Positions 1 through 6,514 of a stretch of 12,853 bases of DNA are shown piece by piece. The notes under the pieces were generated by a model. The model ran no database searches and was not told where the DNA came from. It was given only the letters and a program-made list of their open reading frames with translations. Location of the stretch: the NCBI GenBank assembly GCA_028877045.1, contig JAGWPQ010000525.1, positions 1-12,853 of the forward strand. The letters run 5' to 3'. The stretch comes from Bacteroidota bacterium (GTDB lineage: Bacteria; Bacteroidota; Bacteroidia; Chitinophagales; Chitinophagaceae). The translations under genes were made by a program, and so were the position numbers. Numbering within the stretch: position 1 is the stretch's first letter; every line of letters begins with the position of its first letter.

Positions 1-185
1 AAATTTACAATACAAAGTTTATCTAAAATAACAAGGCTAGCAAATGAGATTCATCATAGATCCTGTATTTCTATCTGAATAATCAATGGTTAGACATTGA
101 ATAGTATTCAAGCAAATTATTAGTATCTTCTAATAGAAAATTTAGTATTTTTTGTTACGAACTTTTGTATTCCAATCAAACAATT

Positions 186-205
186 GTTGCGTCGCACTCT
201 TCAAC
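186..205 (-). repeat. Dispersed 20-nt repeat, divergent copy 1
   Basis: On the minus strand this reads GTTGAAGAGTGCGACGCAAC. It matches the two other copies in the window (3646-3665 and 6407-6426, both plus strand) at 16 of 20 positions, with GTTGAAG and CAAC at the ends fully conserved. Consensus of the three is GTTGAAGWGNGYGACRCAAC. It lies in otherwise non-coding DNA. The family and its function are not known to me. A chance match at this level is unlikely but not excluded. Confidence 0.5.
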
Positions 206-512
206 TGCAAATCAATGTGGAGCTAATTTCGAAAATTAAAAATTTCTTCCGACGCTATTCAGTTGTATGGTATAGTAAAAAAACATTCGCTGATTTAATC
301 CCCCATCTTTATAAACATTGTATCGATTATTGCCAAAACCCGTATCACCATATCATACAACAGTATTAATTATTACTTGTTGACGCAATTAATCCCCTGA
401 CTGATTTTTTGAACTGACGAACGAAATTCAAGTGTCAATGTAAAGCAAGACAGTAGAACAATTTGATTTCTTATTAATCTTTTCTTGTTGTTTCATTCGT
501 ACCACTGCCGTA

Positions 513-560
513 TATAGTCCATAGATAGTCCATGAAATCATGGACTATCTATGGACTATA
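513..560. repeat. 48-bp near-perfect palindrome built from four nonamers
   Basis: Two perfect 23-bp arms (513-535 and 538-560) are separated by only AA. Each arm contains the nonamer ATAGTCCAT twice (514-522, 525-533) or its complement twice (540-548, 551-559). The nonamers within an arm are 11 bp apart, about one helical turn. A second small inverted repeat, CTAC-AA-GTAG, follows at once at 561-570. No T-run follows on either strand, so a normal intrinsic terminator is not supported. An operator for a dimeric or tetrameric DNA-binding protein, a cruciform, or a mobile-element end are possible. The structure is certain and its role is unknown. Confidence 0.9.
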
Positions 561-826
561 CTACAAGTAGGTGCGACACATGTATGAAGCGTCTACTAAG
601 AACAAGACAGCAAGGCAAAGCAGAAACCTGATATTTAGAAGAAGCTTTTTTTTGGAAAGGCTTATCGGTAGTATAAATCATATTTTTTCACCAAATTATC
701 TCCTGCTTAGTTTTGAAAAGATTAATTCTGCCAACGGGTTAATTATTATAATACTAAGCAAGAATAAGATCAACGAAAGCAAACATTTCATAATCTTGTG
801 AATTGATTTCTCAAAAAAAAGATAAG

Positions 827-2167
827 ATGAAGACTTACCTCATAAAAGATGCATCTATTATCAACGAATCGAAAAGATTGTTTGCAGATGTATTGATTAA
901 AAATAAAAGAATCGAAAAGATCGCAAACAATATCAGTACCAAAGAAGCGGTAATTGAAATAAATGCAAGCAATCAATTTTTATTGCCAGGTGCAATTGAT
1001 GATCAGGTTCATTTTCGTGAACCGGGATTAACACATAAAGCAACTATTTATACCGAAGCAAAAGCAGCAGTGGCAGGCGGTGTAACGAGTTTTATGGAAA
1101 TGCCAAATACCAATCCGCCGGCATTGACGCAGGAACTGCTGGAACAAAAATATGCTATTGCAAAAAAATCTTCGCTTGCCAATTATTCCTTTTTTATGGG
1201 CACTTCAAATACCAATTATGAAGAAGTGATGCTTACCAACAAAAAGAAAAACGAAGTGTGCGGCATAAAAATTTTCATGGGTTCATCAACCGGAAATTTA
1301 TTGGTCGATAATTCTTTGATGCTTGATAAAGTTTTTGCAGGCAGCGAATTATTAATTGCCACGCACTGCGAAGAAGAACAAATGATAAAAAACAATCTTG
1401 AAAAATTAAAAAAGAAAAAAGAAATTTTAGAACCATCCGATCATCCCATTATTCGCAACGAAGAAGAATGTTTTGAATCTTCTTTTAAAGCCATTCAGTT
1501 TGCCAAAAAACATGATAGCCGTTTGCATATTCTGCATATCAGCACCGAAAAAGAATTGCAATTGTTTGGCAATATGATCCCGTTAAAAGATAAACGAATC
1601 ACCGCCGAAGTTTGTGTGCATCATTTACATTTTACTGCCGATGATTATGAAAGATTGGGTAATCAAATAAAATGTAATCCTGCCATCAAATCATCCAATA
1701 ACAAAGAGGCTTTGTGGAAAGCCTTGCTGGATGGACGTTTAGACGTCATTGCCACCGATCATGCTCCGCATACATGGGAAGAAAAAAATGAACCCTACGA
1801 GAAAGCTCATGCCGGCTTACCATTGGTTCAGCACTCACTCCAATTAATGTTGCATTATGTAAAAGAAGGAAAAATAAGTTTGGAGAAAGTGGTCGAGAAG
1901 ATGAGCCATGCTGTTGCCGAATGTTTTCAAATTAAAGAACGCGGCTTTATTCGGGAAGGTTATTTTGCCGATCTTGTTATGGTTGATATGAATGAATCGC
2001 AAACCGTTTCGAAAGAAAATATTTTATACAAATGTGGCTGGAGCCCCCTTGAAGGATCTACTTTTCCGGCAATCATAAAAAATACTTTTGTGAACGGACG
2101 TTTGGTTTATGGAAATGGCGTGTTCGATGAATCTCAGTTTGGAGAAAGAATATTATTTGACAGATAG
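827..2167 (+). CDS. pyrC: Dihydroorotase (class I-like, Bacteroidota type)
   Basis: Probable dihydroorotase, the cytoplasmic amidohydrolase that cyclises N-carbamoyl-aspartate to dihydroorotate in de novo pyrimidine synthesis. The 446-residue protein has the usual family length. Visible motifs: DDQVHFREPG at 58-67, in which the first metal-ligand His of the usual HxH is Gln60 while His62 and Arg64 remain; IKIFMGSSTG with Lys148; THCEEE with His180; LHILHIST with His234 and His237; and ATDHAPHT with Asp311. The ATG at 827 is preferred over an upstream TTG at 803, because the protein then starts MKTYLIKDA like a normal amidohydrolase N-terminus, after an A-rich leader (AAAAAAAAGATAAG). The gene stands alone among unrelated genes, with no other pyr gene in view. 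Hydantoinase-like amidohydrolases are the main alternative, but the HFREPG and ATDHAPHT motifs favour dihydroorotase. As I recall, the Gln is usual in Bacteroidota homologues. Confidence 0.88.
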   Translation: MKTYLIKDASIINESKRLFADVLIKNKRIEKIANNISTKEAVIEINASNQFLLPGAIDDQVHFREPGLTHKATIYTEAKAAVAGGVTSFMEMPNTNPPALTQELLEQKYAIAKKSSLANYSFFMGTSNTNYEEVMLTNKKKNEVCGIKIFMGSSTGNLLVDNSLMLDKVFAGSELLIATHCEEEQMIKNNLEKLKKKKEILEPSDHPIIRNEEECFESSFKAIQFAKKHDSRLHILHISTEKELQLFGNMIPLKDKRITAEVCVHHLHFTADDYERLGNQIKCNPAIKSSNNKEALWKALLDGRLDVIATDHAPHTWEEKNEPYEKAHAGLPLVQHSLQLMLHYVKEGKISLEKVVEKMSHAVAECFQIKERGFIREGYFADLVMVDMNESQTVSKENILYKCGWSPLEGSTFPAIIKNTFVNGRLVYGNGVFDESQFGERILFDR

Positions 2168-2216
2168 AGGTTTAAAAAGTTCAAGATGTTCAAAAAGTTT
2201 AATAAGTTTAAACCTC
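2167..2216. repeat. Inverted repeat enclosing degenerate GTTCAA/GTTTAA tandem units
   Basis: Directly after the dihydroorotase stop, GAGGTTTAAA (2167-2176) and TTTAAACCTC (2207-2216) form a perfect 10-bp inverted repeat. The 30-nt interval between them carries successive near-repeats of the type AAGTTCAAG, TGTTCAAAA, AGTTTAATA and AGTTTAAAC, roughly 9-11 nt apart. It might help end transcription or process mRNA between the two genes. The low complexity and AT-richness make replication slippage a simple explanation too. Confidence 0.55.
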
Positions 2217-2252
2217 CAACCTTTTAAATAGTAAACTTTTCGAACTCAAAAT

Positions 2253-3566
2253 ATGCACGCAGACAAAACAACCTTACACGACCTATCCATTTTTCATCAC
2301 GATGAAGAGCAGTCTGTTTTTCATCATCTTAACTTCACGCAAACCAATGGCGGCAGAGAACATCTGCGAAGCATTTTACACAAACCTTTAGATTCAATCA
2401 AAGCCATTGAAGATGTACAGCATACTATTCAACAATTAATGGATATTTCAGATCGCTGGCCATATAACATTACTAACGGAACAGTGATGGTTGTTGAAAA
2501 ATTTTATGATACACCACTTGAATCATTTCCGCATGGCGCTTCTTTTTTGGAAAGTTGGTGGTATAAAATAATGAATGGCCCAGACTATTCACTTATCAAA
2601 TATTCTGTTGAACATTTTATAGGTTTTTTTAAGGGATTAAAAGAAATTTCGATTTTATTATCACAACCCAAAAGTGTCCTGTTACAAACGTCTTTATCAA
2701 GGGTTGATATGTTGCTGAAACACCCTAACATACAGGAAATGCTACACTGCGAAAAAGATAAAAAATTATCGCCGGTAGATGTGCTGACATTTGGCAGATT
2801 TTTAAAAAATCATTTCGACCAAAAAACTTCTGAGCTAATTGATGTTTACAGTAAGCTTGATGCTTATTTAAGTTTAGCCATTGCCTGTAAAAAATACAAT
2901 TTTAATTTCCCCGATTTTAAAGAAACGGGTATACCGTTTTTTGAAGCCGAGAATTTATTTCATGTTCAATTAACAATGCCGGTTGCATATAATGTTTGTT
3001 TGAATAAAGAGAAGAATTTTTTATTTCTTACCGGTGCCAACATGGGTGGCAAAAGCACTTTCATTAAAGCCATGGGTATTGGCGTTTATCTGGCTCACCT
3101 CGGTATGGGCGTGCCTGCGACAAAAATGCAGTTGAGCTTTTTTGATGGTATTTTAAGTAATATACAGGTGGTGGATAACGTTGTGAAAGGTGAAAGTTTT
3201 TTTTATAATGAAGTACAGCGCATAAAAAGCACTGTTGAAAAAATAAGCGATGGTAAAAAATGGTTGATATTGATCGATGAATTATTTAAAGGCACTAATC
3301 AACAAGATGCAGTTAAATGTAGCATCACAGTTATTGAAGGTTTACGCAAAATGAACAATGCCTTGTTTGTCTTATCCACTCATTTATATGAAATTGGTGA
3401 AGCGCTGAAACAATATAAAAATATCCAGTTCCAATATTTCGAAACAAGTATCATTGATGATCAACTGGTCTTTAGTTATCAATTAAAAGAAGGTATCAGT
3501 AACGACCGTTTGGGTTATTTGATTTTGAAAAAAGAAGGGGTTGTTGATATGCTGAATAAATTATAA
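2253..3566 (+). CDS. MutS-related ATPase (core plus ATPase domain only)
   Basis: A 437-residue protein of the MutS superfamily that lacks the N-terminal mismatch-recognition and connector domains of MutS (about 850 residues) and the Smr domain of MutS2. Residues about 1-235 look like the helical core/lever domain. Residues about 240-437 form the ABC-type ATPase: Walker A GANMGGKST at 261-269, Walker B LILIDE at 338-343 followed by LFKGTN in place of the usual xxRGT, and a switch histidine in LSTH (His377). It presumably dimerises on DNA or a DNA structure and hydrolyses ATP, but no mismatch-specific Phe-x-Glu motif is present, so a role in canonical mismatch repair is not supported. The ATG at 2253 follows an A-rich leader. 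It lies 85 nt after dihydroorotase on the same strand, and co-transcription is possible but unproven. Confidence 0.85.
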   Translation: MHADKTTLHDLSIFHHDEEQSVFHHLNFTQTNGGREHLRSILHKPLDSIKAIEDVQHTIQQLMDISDRWPYNITNGTVMVVEKFYDTPLESFPHGASFLESWWYKIMNGPDYSLIKYSVEHFIGFFKGLKEISILLSQPKSVLLQTSLSRVDMLLKHPNIQEMLHCEKDKKLSPVDVLTFGRFLKNHFDQKTSELIDVYSKLDAYLSLAIACKKYNFNFPDFKETGIPFFEAENLFHVQLTMPVAYNVCLNKEKNFLFLTGANMGGKSTFIKAMGIGVYLAHLGMGVPATKMQLSFFDGILSNIQVVDNVVKGESFFYNEVQRIKSTVEKISDGKKWLILIDELFKGTNQQDAVKCSITVIEGLRKMNNALFVLSTHLYEIGEALKQYKNIQFQYFETSIIDDQLVFSYQLKEGISNDRLGYLILKKEGVVDMLNKL

Positions 3567-3621
3567 TTTATTATATTAATTTTTCTTAATTTTATTGCTG
3601 CATTTTCTCATGCGTTTATGT

Positions 3622-3691
3622 CCCACGTTGAATGATGTTCCGAACGTTGAAGTGGGTGACACAACCGAAGCATCATAGCAGTACAACTGCT
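3622..3691 (+). repeat. Dispersed repeat element, copy 2, with 3' hairpin
   Basis: The 20-nt core GTTGAAGTGGGTGACACAAC (3646-3665) matches copy 3 at 19 of 20 positions. Around it are CCCAC (3622-3626) complementary to GTGGG (3652-3656), an 8-nt direct repeat ACGTTGAA (3625-3632 and 3644-3651), and a 6-bp hairpin AGCAGT-ACA-ACTGCT (3677-3691). The element fills most of the space between the MutS-like gene and yifB and ends 25 nt before the yifB start. The outer limits are my estimate; only the core is shared in this window. Confidence 0.6.
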
Positions 3692-3715
3692 GGTTAAAAA
3701 AATAAAAAAAACATC

Positions 3716-5260
3716 ATGCTTGTCAAAACCTTTGGCAGTGCGGTTTACGGCGTTGAAGCCATTGCCATTACCATTGAAGTAAATGTTAGTAACGGACAGG
3801 GTTATCACATTGTTGGATTGCCCGATAATGCCGTGAAAGAAAGTTTGCAACGCACCGAAGCCGCCATTAAAACCAATCGTTTTGATATGCCGCGAACAAA
3901 AATCGTAGTGAATATGGCACCGGCGGATATCAAAAAAAGTGGGTCTGCATTTGATCTGCCCATTACCATTGGTGTGCTGGGTGCCAGCGAACAAATTGAA
4001 GAACCCGAACGTTTAAAAGATTATGTGATGATGGGTGAATTAAGTTTGGATGGAACAGTGCAATCTATTAAAGGTGCTTTGCCCATTGCCATTCAGGCAC
4101 GGCGTGATGGTTATAAAGGATTGATCGTTCCAAAGGTAAACGCACGTGAAGCTGCGATGGTAAATAATATAAATGTTTATGGTGTAGAACATTTGAATGA
4201 TGTGATTGAATTTTTTAAAGATGAAAATTATTTGCAGCCGATAACTGTTAATACAAGAGAAGAATTTTTTGCCAATCAGTATGAATTTGATCATGATTTC
4301 AGTGATGTGAAAGGACAGGAAAACATAAAACGCGCATTGGAGATTGCTGCCGCAGGCGGACATAATGCCATTTTAATTGGCCCGCCCGGTGCCGGTAAAA
4401 CCATGTTGGCAAAGCGTTTACCAACAATACTTCCTCCATTAAGTTTACATGAAGCATTAGAAACAACAAAGATCCACAGCGTTGCGGGAAAGTTACCGGA
4501 GAATGCATCATTGATTTCTAAACGACCATTTCGTAGTCCACATCATACCATTTCTGATGCCGGATTAATTGGTGGAGGAAGTATTCCGCAGCCGGGAGAA
4601 ATTTCATTGGCGCATAACGGTGTTTTATTTTTAGATGAATTGCCCGAATTTAAAAGAACAGTTTTGGAAGTGATGCGTCAACCGATGGAAGAAAGAAAAG
4701 TAACTATCAGCCGTGCAAAAATTGCTTTGGATTTTCCTGCAAATTTTATGTTGATAGCGTCGATGAATCCTTGCCCCTGCGGTTTTTATAATCATCCCGA
4801 AAAAGAATGTACTTGCCAGCCGGGTGCCGTACAAAAATATTTAAATAAAATTTCGGGACCGTTGTTAGATCGCATTGATCTGCATGTTGAAGTAACACCG
4901 GTTGCATTCAGCGAATTAAGTAATATGAATACAAAAGGAGAATGCTCGGCAAGTATTCGTGAACGTGTGATGAAAGCAAGAGACATTCAAACCGAACGTT
5001 ATAAAAATAACCCAGGTGTATATGCCAATGCACAAATCAGCAGTAAACAACTGCGTGAAATTTGCGTGATAGATCCTGTTGGCGAAACTTTATTAAAGAA
5101 AGCCATGGAACGATTAAATCTTTCGGCACGTGCTTACGACCGTATTTTAAAAGTGAGCAGAACCGTTGCTGATCTGGCTTTTAGCGAAAACATAAAACCC
5201 GAACATTTGGCCGAAGCCATCCAATTCAGAAGCTTGGACAGAGAGGGATGGGCGGGATAG
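3716..5260 (+). CDS. YifB/ComM-like Mg-chelatase-family AAA+ ATPase
   Basis: A 514-residue AAA+ protein of the YifB/ComM family, normal length. The N-terminal third (about 1-170) is the ChlI-like S5 fold, with GLPDNAVKESLQR and NMAPADIKKSGSAFDLPI as family hallmarks. The ATPase has Walker A GPPGAGKT at 222-229 and Walker B VLFLDE at 303-308. A cysteine cluster (NPCPCG with Cys353 and Cys355, then ECTC with Cys365 and Cys367) resembles a metal-binding insert common in this family. The C-terminal helical domain ends near the stop. ComM in other bacteria is a helicase promoting branch migration during natural transformation, while many YifB proteins remain uncharacterised, so I call the family rather than a proven function. 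The family resembles magnesium chelatase subunit I but is not a chlorophyll gene. The ATG at 3716 follows a long A-rich leader and gives the family-typical MLVKTFGSAVYG start. Confidence 0.93.
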   Translation: MLVKTFGSAVYGVEAIAITIEVNVSNGQGYHIVGLPDNAVKESLQRTEAAIKTNRFDMPRTKIVVNMAPADIKKSGSAFDLPITIGVLGASEQIEEPERLKDYVMMGELSLDGTVQSIKGALPIAIQARRDGYKGLIVPKVNAREAAMVNNINVYGVEHLNDVIEFFKDENYLQPITVNTREEFFANQYEFDHDFSDVKGQENIKRALEIAAAGGHNAILIGPPGAGKTMLAKRLPTILPPLSLHEALETTKIHSVAGKLPENASLISKRPFRSPHHTISDAGLIGGGSIPQPGEISLAHNGVLFLDELPEFKRTVLEVMRQPMEERKVTISRAKIALDFPANFMLIASMNPCPCGFYNHPEKECTCQPGAVQKYLNKISGPLLDRIDLHVEVTPVAFSELSNMNTKGECSASIRERVMKARDIQTERYKNNPGVYANAQISSKQLREICVIDPVGETLLKKAMERLNLSARAYDRILKVSRTVADLAFSENIKPEHLAEAIQFRSLDREGWAG

Positions 5261-5278
5261 ATGTTGAATTTTAGGTTT

Positions 5279-5304
5279 AAAATTATTTCACCCTTTCAGG
5301 GTTT
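5279..5304 (-). repeat. REP-like hairpin 1
   Basis: Read on the minus strand: a 5-bp stem ACCCT/AGGGT with a GAA loop, then TGAAATAATTTT. It is the most divergent member of the four-copy cluster. Lying 18 nt after the yifB stop, with GTTTGTTT following the stem on the plus strand, it could also act as a weak terminator for yifB. Confidence 0.6.
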
Positions 5305-5326
5305 GTTTACGCTTCCTATTTACTTT

Positions 5327-5354
5327 TTATAATCATGTTACCCCTTCGGGGTTT
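5327..5354 (-). repeat. REP-like hairpin 2
   Basis: Read on the minus strand: a 5-bp stem ACCCC/GGGGT closing a GAA loop, followed by AACATGATTATAA. The 12-nt tail ACATGATTATAA is identical to that of hairpin 3, which lies in the opposite orientation, so the two form a mirror pair as in bacterial interspersed mosaic elements. Confidence 0.8.
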
Positions 5355-5394
5355 ACTATAGAAAATAAGAACAATTTAAAATAAACTAATAAAA

Positions 5395-5420
5395 ATGCCG
5401 AAGGCATGACATGATTATAA
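5395..5420 (+). repeat. REP-like hairpin 3
   Basis: A 5-bp stem ATGCC/GGCAT with a GAA loop, followed by the tail GACATGATTATAA. The stem bases differ from hairpin 2 but remain paired, which is compensatory change and supports a selected structure. Confidence 0.8.
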
Positions 5421-5442
5421 CAAAACAAACAACGCAATCTGA

Positions 5443-5465
5443 ATCCCGAAGGGATGACATAAATA
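5443..5465 (+). repeat. REP-like hairpin 4
   Basis: A 5-bp stem ATCCC/GGGAT with a GAA loop, then GACATAAATAA. Same orientation as hairpin 3 and 24 nt before the transposase start. The loop and the GACAT start of the tail are conserved, while the stem varies with pairing kept. Confidence 0.75.
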
Positions 5466-5488
5466 ACGCATAATTTAAAACATAAAAT

Positions 5489-5949
5489 ATGGCCGGAACG
5501 TTTTCACAAATTTATATTCAAGTAGTTTTTGCAGTAAAAGGCAGAGAGAATCTCTTGCAAAAACCATCGAGAGATGATCTTTTCAAATATATGTCGGGTA
5601 TCATAAAAAATAAGGAGCAAAAGCCAATTATCGTCAATGGCGTAGCCGATCATATTCATTTGCTTATTGGACTGAACCCTTCTGCATCAATATCAAATAT
5701 CGTTCGTGACGTAAAAAACAGCAGTAGCAATTTTATTATGAAAAAAGATTGGTGAAAGGAAAGTTCAGTTGGCAGGAAGGTTACGGTGCTTTTTCTTATG
5801 CTCATTCACAATTAGAACAGGTATATCAATATATTTTGAAACAAGAAGAACATCATGCAAAGAAAACTTTTCGTGAAGAATACATTGAATTTCTGAAAAA
5901 ATTTGAGGTTGAATACAACGAAAAGTATTTGTTTGATTGGATTGAATAA
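5489..5949 (+). pseudogene. Y1/HUH transposase, IS200-like or REP-associated (RAYT), frameshifted
   Basis: Single-strand transposase of the IS200/IS605 TnpA or RAYT class, which cleaves and rejoins hairpin-marked DNA through a 5'-phosphotyrosine. The first part (5489-5755, 88 residues) starts MAGTFSQIYIQVVFAVKGRE and carries the HUH metal pair His55 and His57 in ADHIHLLIGL. The rest (from about 5752 to 5949, another frame) carries KGKFSWQEGYGAFSYAHSQ and QYILKQEEHH, whose Tyr and Gln, four residues apart, fit the catalytic YxxxQ motif. Joined, the two give about 153 residues, the usual size. The break is at GATTGGTGA near 5747-5755: one extra G would restore DWVKGKF. HUH and Tyr are thus on separate frames, so the product is inactive unless ribosomes shift -1 at the preceding AAAAAA run (5741-5746) or the missing base is a sequencing error. 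Four REP-like hairpins lie just upstream, which favours a RAYT. Confidence 0.85.
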
Positions 5950-6064
5950 TTCAGTCATGCTGAGGTTTATTTGCCCATCCCTTTTTTATTTCGCATCTTT
6001 ACAGCTTCTTACACAGTTTTCGGCATGGGTTTGTCGTCATATTTATTCTTTATAAAATATTTTC

Positions 6065-6439
6065 ATGTACGTTACTATCTGGAACAAATATTTACCTATT
6101 ATCAGGATCTTATTGAAAAGATCTGTGACCGCCGAACAAGTGTTAGACCTTAACCGCATTGACTTTGAGCGTGCCGGAAGCGGACGTAAAGCAGGATATA
6201 AATTTTTAATATCTTTTAAGAACGGAAAAGTAAATAATCTTATCAGCGGCATTCCTCTGGCTGCAGATTTGGCTCAGGTAATGCAGGATGATAATGCTAC
6301 AAGAGAAATTTTATCGGCCAATAATTTTCATATCAGCCTCAATACAAAATTTAAAGTCACTATCACCTGCACCAGTATCGGAGCAGTGCTGAGTAAAGAA
6401 AAAACTGTTGAAGTGAGTGACACAACAGGTGTTGAATAG
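6065..6439 (+). CDS. Conserved-looking hypothetical protein
   Basis: A 124-residue protein without a domain I can name. It starts MYVTIWNKYLPIIRILLKRS, with a basic, amphipathic N-terminal helix, and continues with alternating hydrophobic strands (GYKFLISFKNGKV, FHISLNTKFKVTI) that suggest a small alpha/beta soluble fold. No signal peptide or membrane segment is visible. I recall similar short proteins in Bacteroidota, so I take it as real, but this is memory and not a search. The last ten residues (VEVSDTTGVE) are encoded by a copy of the 20-nt dispersed repeat, so the native C-terminus may have been replaced or extended. The ATG at 6065 has no clear Shine-Dalgarno site, only an AT-rich leader. 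Function unknown; the genes on either side do not suggest one. Confidence 0.65.
   Translation: MYVTIWNKYLPIIRILLKRSVTAEQVLDLNRIDFERAGSGRKAGYKFLISFKNGKVNNLISGIPLAADLAQVMQDDNATREILSANNFHISLNTKFKVTITCTSIGAVLSKEKTVEVSDTTGVE
6407..6426 (+). repeat. Dispersed 20-nt repeat, copy 3, inside a gene end
   Basis: GTTGAAGTGAGTGACACAAC differs from copy 2 (3646-3665) at one position. It is in frame with the hypothetical gene at 6065-6439 and encodes VEVSDT plus part of the next codons; the stop codon follows 11 nt later. The sequence around the core is not shared with copy 2, apart from GTTGAA shortly downstream. Confidence 0.65.
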
Positions 6440-6514
6440 AAATTCTGAAGCTCGTCCCCAAAAAAATATTTTCTTGCTTACAATATCTGCAAAAGCTGTT
6501 CGTCATTCTAAATA

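Larger units (their letters stand above)
1..826. other. Gene-poor AT-rich region upstream of dihydroorotase
   Basis: I see no convincing gene in this stretch. Two short open frames (184-369 from a TTG and 571-801 from a GTG) have no recognisable domain, no ribosome binding site and a composition typical of translated intergenic DNA. What the region does hold is a copy of the 20-nt dispersed repeat at 186-205 and a 48-bp near-perfect palindrome at 513-560, both listed separately. No tRNA or rRNA signature was recognised. TAATCTTG at 791-798 is one base off the Bacteroidota -7 box (TAnnTTTG) and sits about 30 nt before the dihydroorotase start, but no good TTTG -33 box lies at the right distance, so I do not call it a promoter. 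Confidence 0.5.

Noticed and set aside
184..369. 61-codon open frame on the plus strand from a TTG
   Set aside because: Starts inside the dispersed repeat, has no ribosome binding site or known motif, and looks like translated intergenic DNA.
571..801. 76-codon open frame on the plus strand from a GTG
   Set aside because: Lysine/isoleucine/serine-rich without domain structure and begins directly after the palindrome; no supporting signal.
3608..3994. 128-codon open frame on the minus strand
   Set aside because: Lies mainly opposite the start of the yifB-like gene, which has clear motifs. The rest covers the repeat element.
5279..5465. CRISPR array
   Set aside because: The four hairpins are similar but not identical, change orientation and have irregular spacing; there are no cas genes.
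5971..6153. 60-codon open frame overlapping the start of the hypothetical gene
   Set aside because: No known motif, no leader signal, and the overlapping frame at 6065-6439 is longer with better protein character.
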